DNA of 43,411 nt from an uncultured Mycoplasmatota bacterium (lineage in GTDB: Bacteria > Bacillota_I > Bacilli_A > RF39 > UBA660): positions 1 to 43,411 of the forward strand of contig UQRY01000012.1 of assembly GCA_900543675.1 (NCBI GenBank), written 5' to 3'. The notes under the pieces were generated by a model that had not been told where the DNA came from, searched no databases, and saw only the letters and a list, made by a program, of their open reading frames with translations. Of the stretch, positions 24,011 to 32,562 are shown in pieces; positions within the stretch are counted from its first letter, which is position 1; each line of letters begins with the position of its first letter. Position numbers and translations under genes: made by a program.

Positions 24011-24763
24011 ATGAAAGGAATCTTAGGTACAAAAGTAGGAATGACTCAAGTATTTACTACTTCAGGAAAATTAATCCCTGTTACCGTAATCGAAGTAAAA
24101 CCTAATGTAGTTACTCAAATCAAAACAGTAGCAAACGAAGGTTATGACGCTATCCAATTAGGTTACGAAACAGTTAAACCAAAAGCTAGTAACAAAGCAA
24201 AAATGGGTCATACAAACAAAGCAAATACCGAGCCTAAGCGCTTCTTAAGAGAAATTAGGGGAGTAAATACTAGTGATTATGAACTAGGTCAAGAAATCAA
24301 AGCCGATATCTTCACAAAAGGAGAAGTAGTCGACGTAACAGGAGTAAGTAAAGGAAAAGGTTTCCAAGGTGTTATCAAGAGACATAATCAATCTCGTGGA
24401 CCTATGGGACATGGTAGTCAATACCATAGAGGTGTTGGTTCATTAGGTACAATGTTACCAATGCACGTTCTAAAAGGAAAGAAACTTCCAGGTCATATGG
24501 GTAACGAAACAACAACAATCCAAAACCTTGAAATCGTTGACGTTGACTTAGAAAACAATGTTATTTTAGTAAAAGGTAACGTTCCAGGTCCTAAAAAATC
24601 TTTAGTTATGATTAAAACTTCAGTAAAAAAAGGAGAAAAAGTAAACGATAGTGAAGAACTAATCACTTACGAAGATCCTACTACTGAACAACAAGAAGCT
24701 GAGATTGAAGCTCAAGAAGCAGTAGATGAAGTAGAAACTGAAGAAACCGAAGTTAACGAATAA
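24011..24763 (+). CDS. rplC: 50S ribosomal protein L3 with acidic C-terminal tail
   Basis: L3 helps organise the peptidyl-transferase region. The core (residues 1 to about 210) is canonical: MKGILGTKVGMTQVF, GVSKGKGFQGVIKRH, GPMGHGSQYHRGVGS and LPGHMGNETTT. The protein is 250 aa, about 40 longer than usual. The last 36 residues are strongly acidic (16 Glu or Asp, no Lys or Arg). The tail is in frame and codon use looks like its neighbours, so it is part of the gene. Its role is unknown. Confidence 0.98.
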   Translation: MKGILGTKVGMTQVFTTSGKLIPVTVIEVKPNVVTQIKTVANEGYDAIQLGYETVKPKASNKAKMGHTNKANTEPKRFLREIRGVNTSDYELGQEIKADIFTKGEVVDVTGVSKGKGFQGVIKRHNQSRGPMGHGSQYHRGVGSLGTMLPMHVLKGKKLPGHMGNETTTIQNLEIVDVDLENNVILVKGNVPGPKKSLVMIKTSVKKGEKVNDSEELITYEDPTTEQQEAEIEAQEAVDEVETEETEVNE

Positions 24764-24817
24764 TCATCACAAATAAAATAAGTAAAGAGTAATGTGATAG
24801 ATAAGGAGGAATTAAAG

Positions 24818-25414
24818 ATGGAAAAACTAAAGGACGTTAAATTAAATAAAGAGTTACTTGCGATCGAACCTAATGAAAAAGTCTTATATGACGCAATCAT
24901 CTTAGCTCAAGCATCATTAAGGCAAGGAACTCACTCAACAAAAAATCGTAGTGAAGTACGTGGCGGTGGAAGAAAACCATGGCGTCAAAAAGGAACAGGA
25001 CATGCTCGTCAAGGATCTATCCGTGCAGTACAATGGGTAGGCGGTGGAAGATATGGTACACCAGTTCCTAGAGATTATTCTAAAAAACAAAATCGTAAAG
25101 AAAGAAGATTAGCATTACAAACTGCTTTCTTAAATTTATATAACGAAAAAAATATTATCGCAGTAGACGAGTTAGTTTTAAATACACCTAAGACAAAAGA
25201 AATGATTCAAGTACTAAGTGATTTAGAATTAAATGATAAAAAAGTATTAATCATCGTTAACGAATTAGACGAGAACCTAATTCTTGCATCTAGAAACTTA
25301 CCAAATATTATGGTAATCGAACCTACAGAAATGAACGTCTTAGACTTAGTAAATACTAACGTTATCTTAACGACAAAAGAGACAATGAAAAAAATCGAGG
25401 AGGTGCTTAAGTAA
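24818..25414 (+). CDS. rplD: 50S ribosomal protein L4
   Basis: A 198-aa 23S rRNA-binding protein with a loop that reaches the exit tunnel. The segment STKNRSEVRGGGRKPWRQKG and the following GTGHARQGSIRAVQWVGGG are diagnostic. In E. coli L4 also represses its own operon, so it could bind the rpsJ leader here. I chose the ATG at 24818, seven bases after AAGGAGGA; an earlier in-frame start at 24794 has no ribosome binding site. Its stop overlaps rplW (TAATG). Confidence 0.98.
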   Translation: MEKLKDVKLNKELLAIEPNEKVLYDAIILAQASLRQGTHSTKNRSEVRGGGRKPWRQKGTGHARQGSIRAVQWVGGGRYGTPVPRDYSKKQNRKERRLALQTAFLNLYNEKNIIAVDELVLNTPKTKEMIQVLSDLELNDKKVLIIVNELDENLILASRNLPNIMVIEPTEMNVLDLVNTNVILTTKETMKKIEEVLK

Positions 25415-25698
25415 TGGATACTAAATACTTAGAGATTATCAAAGCGCCAGTCATTACCGAGAAAGCCGGTAGTTTAGCTCAAATGAAGAATCAATACGTA
25501 TTTAAAGTAGATTCAAGAGCAAATAAAACCGAAATCAAACAAGCAATTGAAAAAATCTTCAAGGTAAAAGTAGAAGAAATTCGTACAATTAATGTTAAAC
25601 CAAAAAAAAGAAGAGTTGGTCGTTATACTGGGTTGACAAATCGCACGAAAAAAGCGATTGTCACTTTAGCAGAAGGTCAATCAATCGAACTTAATTAG
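25414..25698 (+). CDS. rplW: 50S ribosomal protein L23
   Basis: A 94-aa protein at the tunnel exit that docks trigger factor and SRP. IIKAPVITEKAG at the N terminus, KVDSRANKTEIKQAIEKIF and the basic NVKPKKRRVGRY segment are typical. It overlaps rplD by one base, with GGAGGTG inside the rplD end as ribosome binding site. Confidence 0.97.
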   Translation: MDTKYLEIIKAPVITEKAGSLAQMKNQYVFKVDSRANKTEIKQAIEKIFKVKVEEIRTINVKPKKRRVGRYTGLTNRTKKAIVTLAEGQSIELN

Positions 25699-25712
25699 AA
25701 GGAGGGTTACTC

Positions 25713-26543
25713 ATGTCAGTAAGAAACTACAAGCCGATTACACCGGGGCAAAGAAAGAGAAGTACTTTAGTAAATGAAGAAATTACAAAGTCTACTCCAG
25801 AAAAAAGTCTAGTAGTTAGCTTAAAGAAAAATGGTGGTCGTAACAATCAAGGTAGAATTACCGTTAGACATCAAGGTGGCGGAGCTAAGAGAAAATATCG
25901 TATTATTGATTTTAAACGTAATAAACGTGATATTCCAGGTACCGTTGCTAGTATCGAATACGATCCAAACAGAACGGCAAATATTGCCTTAATTAATTAT
26001 TCAGATGGTGAAAAGAGATATATCATCGCTCCAAAAAGTTTGAAAGTAGGAGATAAAATCGTTAGCGGAGAAAACGCAGACATCAAAGTAGGAAACGCTC
26101 TACCGCTTATGAATATTCCAGTAGGTACGATGATTCACAATATCGAACTTCGTCCTGGTAAGGGAGGAGAACTTGCTCGTTCAGCAGGAGCTTCAGCACA
26201 AATCCTAGGACGTGAAGGTAATTACGTAATGGTAAGACTTTCAAGTGGTGAACAAAGATTAATTCTTGGTACTTGTTATGCAACGATCGGTGAAGTTGGT
26301 AACGAAGATAAAGGATTAGTTAGATTAGGAAAAGCAGGACGTACTCGTCATTTAGGTATTCGTCCAACAGTTCGTGGTAGTGTAATGAACCCTAATGATC
26401 ACCCACATGGTGGTGGTGAAGGACGTGCACCAATCGGTCGTAAAGGCCCAGTTACTCCTTGGGGTAAACCAGCACTTGGTTACAAAACACGTAAGAAAAA
26501 AGCGTCTGATAAATTTATCGTACGTCGTCGTAATAGTAAATAG
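25713..26543 (+). CDS. rplB: 50S ribosomal protein L2
   Basis: A 276-aa protein needed for subunit joining and peptidyl transfer. The N-terminal MSVRNYKPITPGQR, the central RHQGGGAKRKYR, and the C-terminal HPHGGGEGRAPIGRKGP with the conserved His are intact. Length is as expected. AGAAGGAGGG precedes the start, 14 bases after rplW. Confidence 0.98.
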   Translation: MSVRNYKPITPGQRKRSTLVNEEITKSTPEKSLVVSLKKNGGRNNQGRITVRHQGGGAKRKYRIIDFKRNKRDIPGTVASIEYDPNRTANIALINYSDGEKRYIIAPKSLKVGDKIVSGENADIKVGNALPLMNIPVGTMIHNIELRPGKGGELARSAGASAQILGREGNYVMVRLSSGEQRLILGTCYATIGEVGNEDKGLVRLGKAGRTRHLGIRPTVRGSVMNPNDHPHGGGEGRAPIGRKGPVTPWGKPALGYKTRKKKASDKFIVRRRNSK

Positions 26544-26561
26544 GAAAGGAAGATTAGAAAA

Positions 26562-26831
26562 ATGGCTAGAAGTTCAAAGAAGAAACCTTATGTTTTTGAA
26601 AGATTATTAGATAAGGTTAATAAGTTAAATGAAACCGGAAAAAAAGAAGTCATTAAAACTTGGTCACGTCGTTCAACTATCTATCCTGCATTTATTGGAC
26701 ATACATTCGCAGTACATAATGGAAAAGAATTTATTCCAGTTTATGTAACTGAAGATATGGTAGGACATAAACTTGGTGAATTCGCACCTACGCGTAAGTT
26801 TGGTGGACACGGCGACAATAAAAAGAAATAG
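26562..26831 (+). CDS. rpsS: 30S ribosomal protein S19
   Basis: An 89-aa protein of the small-subunit head that forms a complex with S13. It has MARSSKKKPYV, KTWSRRSTIYPAFIGHT, NGKEFIPVYVTEDMVGHKLG and EFAPTRKFGGH, all diagnostic. AGGAAGG lies upstream. Confidence 0.97.
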   Translation: MARSSKKKPYVFERLLDKVNKLNETGKKEVIKTWSRRSTIYPAFIGHTFAVHNGKEFIPVYVTEDMVGHKLGEFAPTRKFGGHGDNKKK

Positions 26832-26850
26832 TGACTAGGAGGAGAGAAAT

Positions 26851-27183
26851 ATGGAAGCAAGAGCAATCGCAAAAACTCTTAGAGTATCACCAATTAAAGC
26901 TCGTTTAGTCGTAGATTTAATTCGTGGTAAACAGGTAAATGATGCCTTAGTTATTTTAAATAACATGAATAAAAAGCCTGCTCGCCTTACAAAGAAAGTA
27001 TTAGTTTCTGCAATCAGTAACGCAGTCAACAATAATGGTGCAAACCAAGATGAACTTTATGTAAAAGAGGCAAGAGTAGATGCTGGTCCAGTTATGAAAC
27101 GTCATATGTTTGACTCACGTAGTCATATTGGACATAAGGATAAAAGAACAAGTCACATCGTCATCGTTGTGGCAACGAGATAA
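26851..27183 (+). CDS. rplV: 50S ribosomal protein L22
   Basis: A 110-aa exit-tunnel protein whose beta hairpin lines the tunnel near L4. ARAIAKTLRVSPIKARLV and GPVMKRHMFDSRSHIGHKDK plus the C-terminal RTSHIVIVV segment are diagnostic. The hairpin region is one place where macrolide resistance mutations are known in other bacteria; nothing abnormal is visible. AGGAGGAG ribosome binding site. Confidence 0.97.
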   Translation: MEARAIAKTLRVSPIKARLVVDLIRGKQVNDALVILNNMNKKPARLTKKVLVSAISNAVNNNGANQDELYVKEARVDAGPVMKRHMFDSRSHIGHKDKRTSHIVIVVATR

Positions 27184-27204
27184 TCTAATAAGGAGGGTTA
27201 TATA

Positions 27205-27858
27205 ATGGGTCAAAAGGTAAATCCTAATGGACTTAGACTTGGAATAAACAAAGACTGGGACTCAAAATGGTATGCGAACAAAAAAGACTATGCAAAGTTT
27301 TTAAATAACGATATCAAAATTCGTGAATACTTTGCTAAGAATCTTAAAGACGCAGCTGTTTCTAAAGTACAAGTAGAGAGAAATTCTAAGAGAACAGAGA
27401 TTGTTGTTCATACGGCTAAACCTGGTGTTATCATTGGTCGTGGTGGCGAAGCAATCGAAAAGTTAAAGAAAGAAATTTCAAAAGAAATTGGCGAAGAAGT
27501 ACAAATTTCTATCGTCGATATCAAAAAGCCAGATATCAATGCACAGATTGTAGCAAACTCTATTGCTAATCAAATCGAAAATCGTGCATCGTTCAGAATG
27601 GCACAAAAAAGAGCAATTAGAAATGCTATGAAGTCAGGCGCTAAAGGAATTAAAACTTTAGTATCAGGACGTCTTGGTGGCGCTGATATGGCTCGTAGCG
27701 AAGGATATACAGAAGGAACTATTCCTCTACATACACTTCGTGCCGATATCGATTATGCAACTGCTGAAGCAGATACAACATTTGGAAAAATCGGTGTTAA
27801 GGTATGGATCTACAAGGGTGAAATTCTTCCTTCAAAAAAGGCTAAAGGAGGTAATTAA
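27205..27858 (+). CDS. rpsC: 30S ribosomal protein S3
   Basis: A 217-aa protein at the mRNA entry site. MGQKVNPNGLRLGI begins the N-terminal domain, the KH domain has the GxxG loop in GVIIGRGGEAIEKL, and the C-terminal domain has GRLGGADMARSEGYTEG and DYATAEADTTFGKIGVKVW. Ribosome binding site AAGGAGGG. It is close to the usual length. Confidence 0.98.
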   Translation: MGQKVNPNGLRLGINKDWDSKWYANKKDYAKFLNNDIKIREYFAKNLKDAAVSKVQVERNSKRTEIVVHTAKPGVIIGRGGEAIEKLKKEISKEIGEEVQISIVDIKKPDINAQIVANSIANQIENRASFRMAQKRAIRNAMKSGAKGIKTLVSGRLGGADMARSEGYTEGTIPLHTLRADIDYATAEADTTFGKIGVKVWIYKGEILPSKKAKGGN

Positions 27859-27860
27859 TC

Positions 27861-28292
27861 ATGTTAATTCCATCTAGAACAAAGTATCGTCGTGTTCATA
27901 GATTACCTTACGAAGGTCATGCTAAGGGAAATACAACATTAGATAAAGGTGAATATGGATTAATGGCAAAAGAAGGTGCTTGGATTACTTCAAACCAAAT
28001 CGAAGCAGCACGTATTGCAATGACACGTTATATGAAACGTGGTGGAAAAGTATGGATTAATATTTTCCCACATATGCCTTTAACGAAGAAACCAATTGGT
28101 ACACGTCAAGGTAAAGGTAAAGGTAATGTAGAAGCATGGGTAGCTGTTGTTAAAACAGGAAAGATCATGTTCGAAATTGCTGGAGTAGACGAAGCTACTG
28201 CTCGTGAAGCACTTCGTTTAGCTTCTCATAAATTACCAATTAAAACAAAATTTGTAAAAAAAGAAGATGGTGGTGAGATAAATGAAGGTTAA
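27861..28292 (+). CDS. rplP: 50S ribosomal protein L16
   Basis: A 143-aa protein near the A site. It begins MLIPSRTKYRRVHR and has the TRYMKRGGKVWI, KPIGTRQGKGKG and AREALRLASHKLPIKTKF motifs. It starts two bases after rpsC, with AAGGAGG inside the rpsC end, and its own end overlaps rpmC by 11 bases. Confidence 0.98.
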   Translation: MLIPSRTKYRRVHRLPYEGHAKGNTTLDKGEYGLMAKEGAWITSNQIEAARIAMTRYMKRGGKVWINIFPHMPLTKKPIGTRQGKGKGNVEAWVAVVKTGKIMFEIAGVDEATAREALRLASHKLPIKTKFVKKEDGGEINEG

Positions 28293-28482
28293 AGAAATAA
28301 GAGAACTAACCACTGAAGAAATCGTTGCGAAGATCAAAGAAGCAAAAGAAGAATTATTTAATTTAAGATTACAACAAGCAACAGGAAATTTAGAAAAACC
28401 TTCAAGAATAAGAGATTTGAGACATTACGTAGCTCGTTTAAAAACAGTGTTACGTGAGCGTGAAGAATCGGAAAATAATTAA
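28282..28482 (+). CDS. rpmC: 50S ribosomal protein L29
   Basis: A 66-aa helical-hairpin protein near the tunnel exit. KEIRELTTEEI and LFNLRLQQATGNLEKPSRIR are diagnostic. The ATG lies inside the rplP end, behind GGTGGTGAGA, so translation is coupled to rplP. Confidence 0.96.
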   Translation: MKVKEIRELTTEEIVAKIKEAKEELFNLRLQQATGNLEKPSRIRDLRHYVARLKTVLREREESENN

Positions 28483-28493
28483 GGAGGGTTTAC

Positions 28494-28754
28494 ATGAGAG
28501 AATCAGTTAAGAAAGAATTAGTTGGTACAGTAGTAAGTGCTTGTAACAACAAGACTATTACTGTCAAAGTAGAGACATATAAAAAACATCCTAAGTATGG
28601 CAAAAGAGTAAAATATTCTAAAAAATATGCCGCTCATGATGAATCAAATAAAGCGAAAGTAGGAGATACCGTTAGAATCGTAGAATGTAAACCAGTTTCT
28701 AAGACAAAACACTTCTATTTAGCAGAAATCGTAAAAGAAGCAGTTATTCTATAA
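28494..28754 (+). CDS. rpsQ: 30S ribosomal protein S17
   Basis: An 86-aa OB-fold primary 16S rRNA-binding protein. ELVGTVVSACNNKTITVKVE, HPKYGKRVKYSKKYAAHDE and CKPVSKTKHFYL are typical. AAGGAGGG is the ribosome binding site, spaced normally from the ATG. Confidence 0.97.
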   Translation: MRESVKKELVGTVVSACNNKTITVKVETYKKHPKYGKRVKYSKKYAAHDESNKAKVGDTVRIVECKPVSKTKHFYLAEIVKEAVIL

Positions 28755-28780
28755 CTCTTAGGTGAAGGAGGAAATAATTT

Positions 28781-29149
28781 ATGTTACAGCAAGAAAGCCG
28801 TTTAAAAGTAGCTGATAACTCTGGTGCGAAAGAACTATTAGTTATTCGTGTACTAGGGGGAAGCAAAGTAAAAACTGGTAATATCGGTGACATAGTTGTT
28901 GGTACAGTAAAAGATGCCACACCTAATGGAACTGTGAAAAAAGGAAAAGTTGTAAAAGCTGTTATCGTAAGAAGTAAACAAGGCATCCGTCGTGATGATG
29001 GAAGTTACATTAAATTCGACGATAATGCTTGCGTAATCATTAAAGACGATAAGAGTCCAATCGGAACTCGTGTCTTTGGACCAGTAGCAAGAGAACTTCG
29101 TGACAAAGATTTTATGAAAATAGTATCTTTAGCTAAAGAAGTGCTATAA
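28781..29149 (+). CDS. rplN: 50S ribosomal protein L14
   Basis: A 122-aa interface protein that contacts 16S rRNA in the 70S ribosome. It begins MLQQESRLKVADNSGAKE and has VRSKQGIRRDDGSYIKFDDN and GTRVFGPVARELRDK, all diagnostic. Ribosome binding site GAAGGAGG. Confidence 0.98.
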   Translation: MLQQESRLKVADNSGAKELLVIRVLGGSKVKTGNIGDIVVGTVKDATPNGTVKKGKVVKAVIVRSKQGIRRDDGSYIKFDDNACVIIKDDKSPIGTRVFGPVARELRDKDFMKIVSLAKEVL

Positions 29150-29160
29150 AGGAGGATATT

Positions 29161-29472
29161 ATGAAACTTAAAGTTGGAGACAAAGTAAGAGTAATAGCCG
29201 GGTCTAGTAAAGGTGTCGAAGGAAAAATAACAAAGACTTTTAAAGATGAGAACAGAGTAATCGTCGAAGGAGCTCATATTGTTAAAAAACATAAAAAAGG
29301 AAACGGTCAAGAGACGGGTGGAATTCTTGAAGTAGAAGCACCAATCGATGCTTCCAATGTTATGTTGATCGATCCAAAAACAAAGAAGACCACTAGAATC
29401 GGTTATACGATCGATGAAAAAACAAATAAAAAATGTAGAATTTCTAAAAAATCAAACGAGAAGATTGATTAA
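29161..29472 (+). CDS. rplX: 50S ribosomal protein L24
   Basis: A 103-aa assembly-initiator protein. The KOW motif KVGDKVRVIAGSSKGVEGKI lies at residues 4-23, followed by the typical GANIVKKHKKG-type segment (here GAHIVKKHKKG) and SNVMLIDPKTKK. AAAGGAGG ribosome binding site. Confidence 0.97.
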   Translation: MKLKVGDKVRVIAGSSKGVEGKITKTFKDENRVIVEGAHIVKKHKKGNGQETGGILEVEAPIDASNVMLIDPKTKKTTRIGYTIDEKTNKKCRISKKSNEKID

Positions 29473-29490
29473 TTGGAAGGAGGGTAATAT

Positions 29491-30030
29491 ATGAACCGCC
29501 TAAAAGAAAAATATCTTAATGAAGTAGTTCCAAGTTTAATTGAGAAAAATGGCTACAAAACGATAATGGAAGTGCCAAAATTAGAAAAAGTAGTAATTAA
29601 TATCGGTGTTGGAGATGCGACAAGCAATTCTAAATTAATCGATGCTGCTGTTAAAGATCTAGAGATGATTGCAGGACAAAAGCCAGTCATTACTAAAGCA
29701 AAGAAATCAATAGCTGGTTTCAAAGTAAGAGAAGGACAATCAATCGGTTGTAAAGTGACATTACGTGGAGAAAACATGTATAACTTTATCGATAAATTGA
29801 TTTCTATCGCTCTACCACGTGTTCGTGATTTCAGAGGAGTTTCTCCTAAAGCGTTCGATGGAAGAGGAAATTATACATTAGGAATCAAAGAACAACTAAT
29901 CTTCTCAGAGATCGATTATGATAATATCGCAAAAGTACGTGGTATGGATATCGTTTTCGTTACAACAGCGAAGACAAATGAAGAAGCGTATGACTTGTTA
30001 GATAAACTTGGAATTCCTTTTAGAAAGTAA
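29491..30030 (+). CDS. rplE: 50S ribosomal protein L5
   Basis: A 179-aa 5S rRNA-binding protein. VPKLEKVVINIGVGDA, QKPVITKAKKSIAGFKVREG and RDFRGVSPKAFDGRGNYTLG are diagnostic. AAGGAGGG ribosome binding site. Normal length. Confidence 0.98.
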   Translation: MNRLKEKYLNEVVPSLIEKNGYKTIMEVPKLEKVVINIGVGDATSNSKLIDAAVKDLEMIAGQKPVITKAKKSIAGFKVREGQSIGCKVTLRGENMYNFIDKLISIALPRVRDFRGVSPKAFDGRGNYTLGIKEQLIFSEIDYDNIAKVRGMDIVFVTTAKTNEEAYDLLDKLGIPFRK

Positions 30031-30042
30031 TAGGAGGATATT

Positions 30043-30228
30043 ATGGCAAAGAAAAGTATGAAAGTAAAGGCTAATAGAAAACAAAAATTCAAAGTACGTG
30101 AATATACACGTTGCGAAAGATGTGGTAGACCTCATGCAGTAATGAGCAAATTTGGAATCTGCCGTATTTGTTTTAGAGAATTAGCAAACAAAGGACAAAT
30201 ACCAGGTGTGAAGAAATCAAGCTGGTAG
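30043..30228 (+). CDS. rpsZ: 30S ribosomal protein S14, zinc-binding type (S14 type Z)
   Basis: A 61-aa short S14 with a zinc ribbon made by CERC and CRIC (C-x2-C ... C-x2-C), the zinc-containing form common in Bacillota. It begins MAKKSMKVKANRKQKFKVRE and ends in PGVKKSSW. AGGAGG ribosome binding site. Confidence 0.97.
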   Translation: MAKKSMKVKANRKQKFKVREYTRCERCGRPHAVMSKFGICRICFRELANKGQIPGVKKSSW

Positions 30229-30248
30229 GGAAGGAGGATTTAATTAAT

Positions 30249-30650
30249 ATGGCTGTAGTAACAGATACAATCGCAGATATGCTTACGAGAATTCGTAATG
30301 CTAATAGTATGCGTTATACGGAAGTTAAAGTGCCTGCTTCTAAACTAAAATTAGAACTTGCTAGAATTTTAAAAGAAGAGGGATTTATAAAGGACTATAA
30401 AGTATTAGATGAAAATGTACAAGGTACAATTCTTATCACATTAAAATATGGTCCAAACAAAGAACGAGTAATCACAGGATTAAAGAGAATTTCTAAACCT
30501 GGATTAAGAGTTTATGCAAAAGCAGAAGATGTACCAAAAGTGTTGAATGGGTTAGGAATTGCGATTATTTCTACATCACGTGGAATCATGACCGACAAAG
30601 AAGCTCGTAAACAAACACTAGGTGGAGAAGTACTAGCTTATATTTGGTAA
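30249..30650 (+). CDS. rpsH: 30S ribosomal protein S8
   Basis: A 133-aa primary 16S rRNA binder. TDTIADMLTRIRNANSMRY and the C-terminal STSRGIMTDKEARKQTLGGE are diagnostic. S8 represses the spc operon in E. coli; no matching site was sought here. AAGGAGG lies ten bases before the ATG. Confidence 0.98.
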   Translation: MAVVTDTIADMLTRIRNANSMRYTEVKVPASKLKLELARILKEEGFIKDYKVLDENVQGTILITLKYGPNKERVITGLKRISKPGLRVYAKAEDVPKVLNGLGIAIISTSRGIMTDKEARKQTLGGEVLAYIW

Positions 30651-30671
30651 AATCGAAGGAGGTGCGAGATA

Positions 30672-31208
30672 ATGAGTCGTATTGGAAATAGAATAATTGT
30701 AGTACCTGAAGGTGTAACTGTAACAAGTGAAGACAATAACATTCATGTTAAAGGACCTAAAGGAGAATTATCACTTGCTTTAGGAAAAGGAATTACAGTA
30801 AATATCGAAGGAAATAATGTTTCTGTTTTAAGAGCAAACGATGAGAAAACGACAAAAGCAATGCATGGAACAATGAATGCACGTATTCATAACATGATCG
30901 AAGGTGTAATGCATGGCTTTAAAAAAGGATTAGAGATCATCGGTGTAGGTTATCGTTTCAATGTAAAAGGATCTACATTAGTGATCAGTGCTGGATATTC
31001 TCATCCAGTTGAGCTTGAAATACCAGCTGGTATTCAAGTAGAAGCAACATCGAATACAGAGATTACCGTAAGTGGAATCGATAAAGTGTTAGTAGGTGAA
31101 TTTGCAGCTAAAATCAGAAAAGTAAGAGAACCTGAACCATACAAAGGAAAAGGTATCCGTTACAAAGATGAACATGTTCGTCGTAAAGAAGGAAAGAAAG
31201 CTGCTTAA
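30672..31208 (+). CDS. rplF: 50S ribosomal protein L6
   Basis: A 178-aa two-domain protein near the factor-binding site. MSRIGNRIIVVPEGV begins it, KGPKGELSLAL lies in the first domain, and the C-terminal EPEPYKGKGIRYKDEHVRRK is diagnostic. GAAGGAGGTG ribosome binding site. Confidence 0.98.
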   Translation: MSRIGNRIIVVPEGVTVTSEDNNIHVKGPKGELSLALGKGITVNIEGNNVSVLRANDEKTTKAMHGTMNARIHNMIEGVMHGFKKGLEIIGVGYRFNVKGSTLVISAGYSHPVELEIPAGIQVEATSNTEITVSGIDKVLVGEFAAKIRKVREPEPYKGKGIRYKDEHVRRKEGKKAA

Positions 31209-31238
31209 TAATAAATAAGTAGAAGGGAGAAGTTACTT

Positions 31239-31595
31239 ATGATCAAAAAAATTTCTCGCAATGAAATGCGTAAAGTAAGACATGAAAGAGTAAGAAATAA
31301 GATCGTTGGTACTGCTGAAGTACCTAGATTATGTGTTTTCCGCTCAAATAAAAATATCTCTGCGCAAATCATCGATGATGAAAATGGTATTACTTTAGCA
31401 AGTGCTTCATCATTAAGTCTAAAATTAGAAAATGGTGGCAATAAAGAAGCTGCTACTAAAGTAGGAGAACAAATCGCTTTAGAAGCAAAAAAAGCCGGAA
31501 TTACTAAAGTAGTATTCGATAGAGGTGGATACCTTTATCATGGACGTGTAGAAGCATTAGCTACCGCTGCACGTGAAAAAGGATTAGAATTCTAA
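31239..31595 (+). CDS. rplR: 50S ribosomal protein L18
   Basis: A 118-aa 5S rRNA-binding protein. RHERVRNKIVGTAEVPRLCV, FRSNKNISAQIIDD and VVFDRGGYLYHGRVEALA are typical. The start follows AAGGGAG. Confidence 0.97.
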   Translation: MIKKISRNEMRKVRHERVRNKIVGTAEVPRLCVFRSNKNISAQIIDDENGITLASASSLSLKLENGGNKEAATKVGEQIALEAKKAGITKVVFDRGGYLYHGRVEALATAAREKGLEF

Positions 31596-31608
31596 TAGGA
31601 GGGAAATT

Positions 31609-32118
31609 ATGCAAAATAGAAATAATGACCCAAAACAAAAAGAGCTAGAAGAATTAGTTGTCGAAGTAAAGTCTGTCACTAAAGTAACTAAAGGTGGACG
31701 TAAAAGACGCTTCTCAGCTTGTGTAGTTGTTGGGGATAGAAAAGGTCGCGTTGGTTTAGGAGTTGGTAAAGCCAATGAAGTACCAGATGCGATCAAAAAA
31801 GCAATTCAAGCTGCTACTAAGAGTATCGTTAGAATTCCTTTAGTCGATGGCAGAACAATTCAGCATGAAGTAATCGGTGTAAATGGTGCTGCTAAAGTAT
31901 TCCTAAAGCCTGCTGCAGCTGGTACAGGAGTAATCGCAGGTGGTGCAGTTCGTGCCGTATTAGAACTTGCTGGTGTTCATGATATCCTTTCTAAATCACT
32001 TGGAAGCCGTACCAAATTAAATATGGCAACCGCTACGATCAATGCCTTAAAATCTGTAAAATCTATAGAAGAAGTTGCAAAATTAAGAGGAAAAACAGAA
32101 GAGGAGATTATCGGATAA
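31609..32118 (+). CDS. rpsE: 30S ribosomal protein S5
   Basis: A 169-aa protein important for decoding fidelity. KVTKGGRKRRFSACVVVGDR, RVGLGVGKANEVPDAIKKA and the GAGGAVRAV-type loop (here IAGGAVRAVLELAGV) are diagnostic. Its stop overlaps the rplO start (TAATG). In most Bacillota rpmD lies between these two genes; here there is no space for it. Confidence 0.98.
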   Translation: MQNRNNDPKQKELEELVVEVKSVTKVTKGGRKRRFSACVVVGDRKGRVGLGVGKANEVPDAIKKAIQAATKSIVRIPLVDGRTIQHEVIGVNGAAKVFLKPAAAGTGVIAGGAVRAVLELAGVHDILSKSLGSRTKLNMATATINALKSVKSIEEVAKLRGKTEEEIIG

Positions 32119-32561
32119 TGAAGTTACATGAATTAGTAGCTAATGAAGGAGCTACACATAAGAAAAAAAGACTAGGTAGCGGTCGTGGTAGTGGTTTAGG
32201 AAAAACATCAGGAAAAGGACAAAAAGGACAAAAAGCCCGTAGTGGAGGCGGAAAAGGTGCTGTGTTCGAAGGTGGACAATTACCATTATACAGACGTCTT
32301 CCAAAACGTGGATTTACAAACGCAAAATTCAAAGTAGAATATGCAGTAATCAACTTAGACGATCTTAATCGCTTTGAAGATGGTACAGTAGTAACTCCTG
32401 CTTTACTAAAAGAAGTAGGATTAATCAAAAATCAATTAGACGGAATTAAAGTACTAGGAACAGGAGAATTAACGAAAAAGCTTACTATTCAAGCGAATAA
32501 ATTTTCCGCTAGTGCACTAGTAAAAATCGAAAAGTCAGGAAGTAAAGCCGAGGTGATCTAA
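32118..32561 (+). CDS. rplO: 50S ribosomal protein L15
   Basis: A 147-aa assembly protein. MKLHELVANEGATHKKKRLG, a Gly/Lys/Arg-rich GRGSGLGKTSGKGQKGQKAR stretch, and PLYRRLPKRGF are diagnostic. It overlaps rpsE by one base. The ribosome binding site GAGGAGA lies in the end of rpsE. Confidence 0.97.
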   Translation: MKLHELVANEGATHKKKRLGSGRGSGLGKTSGKGQKGQKARSGGGKGAVFEGGQLPLYRRLPKRGFTNAKFKVEYAVINLDDLNRFEDGTVVTPALLKEVGLIKNQLDGIKVLGTGELTKKLTIQANKFSASALVKIEKSGSKAEVI

Positions 32562-32562
32562 T

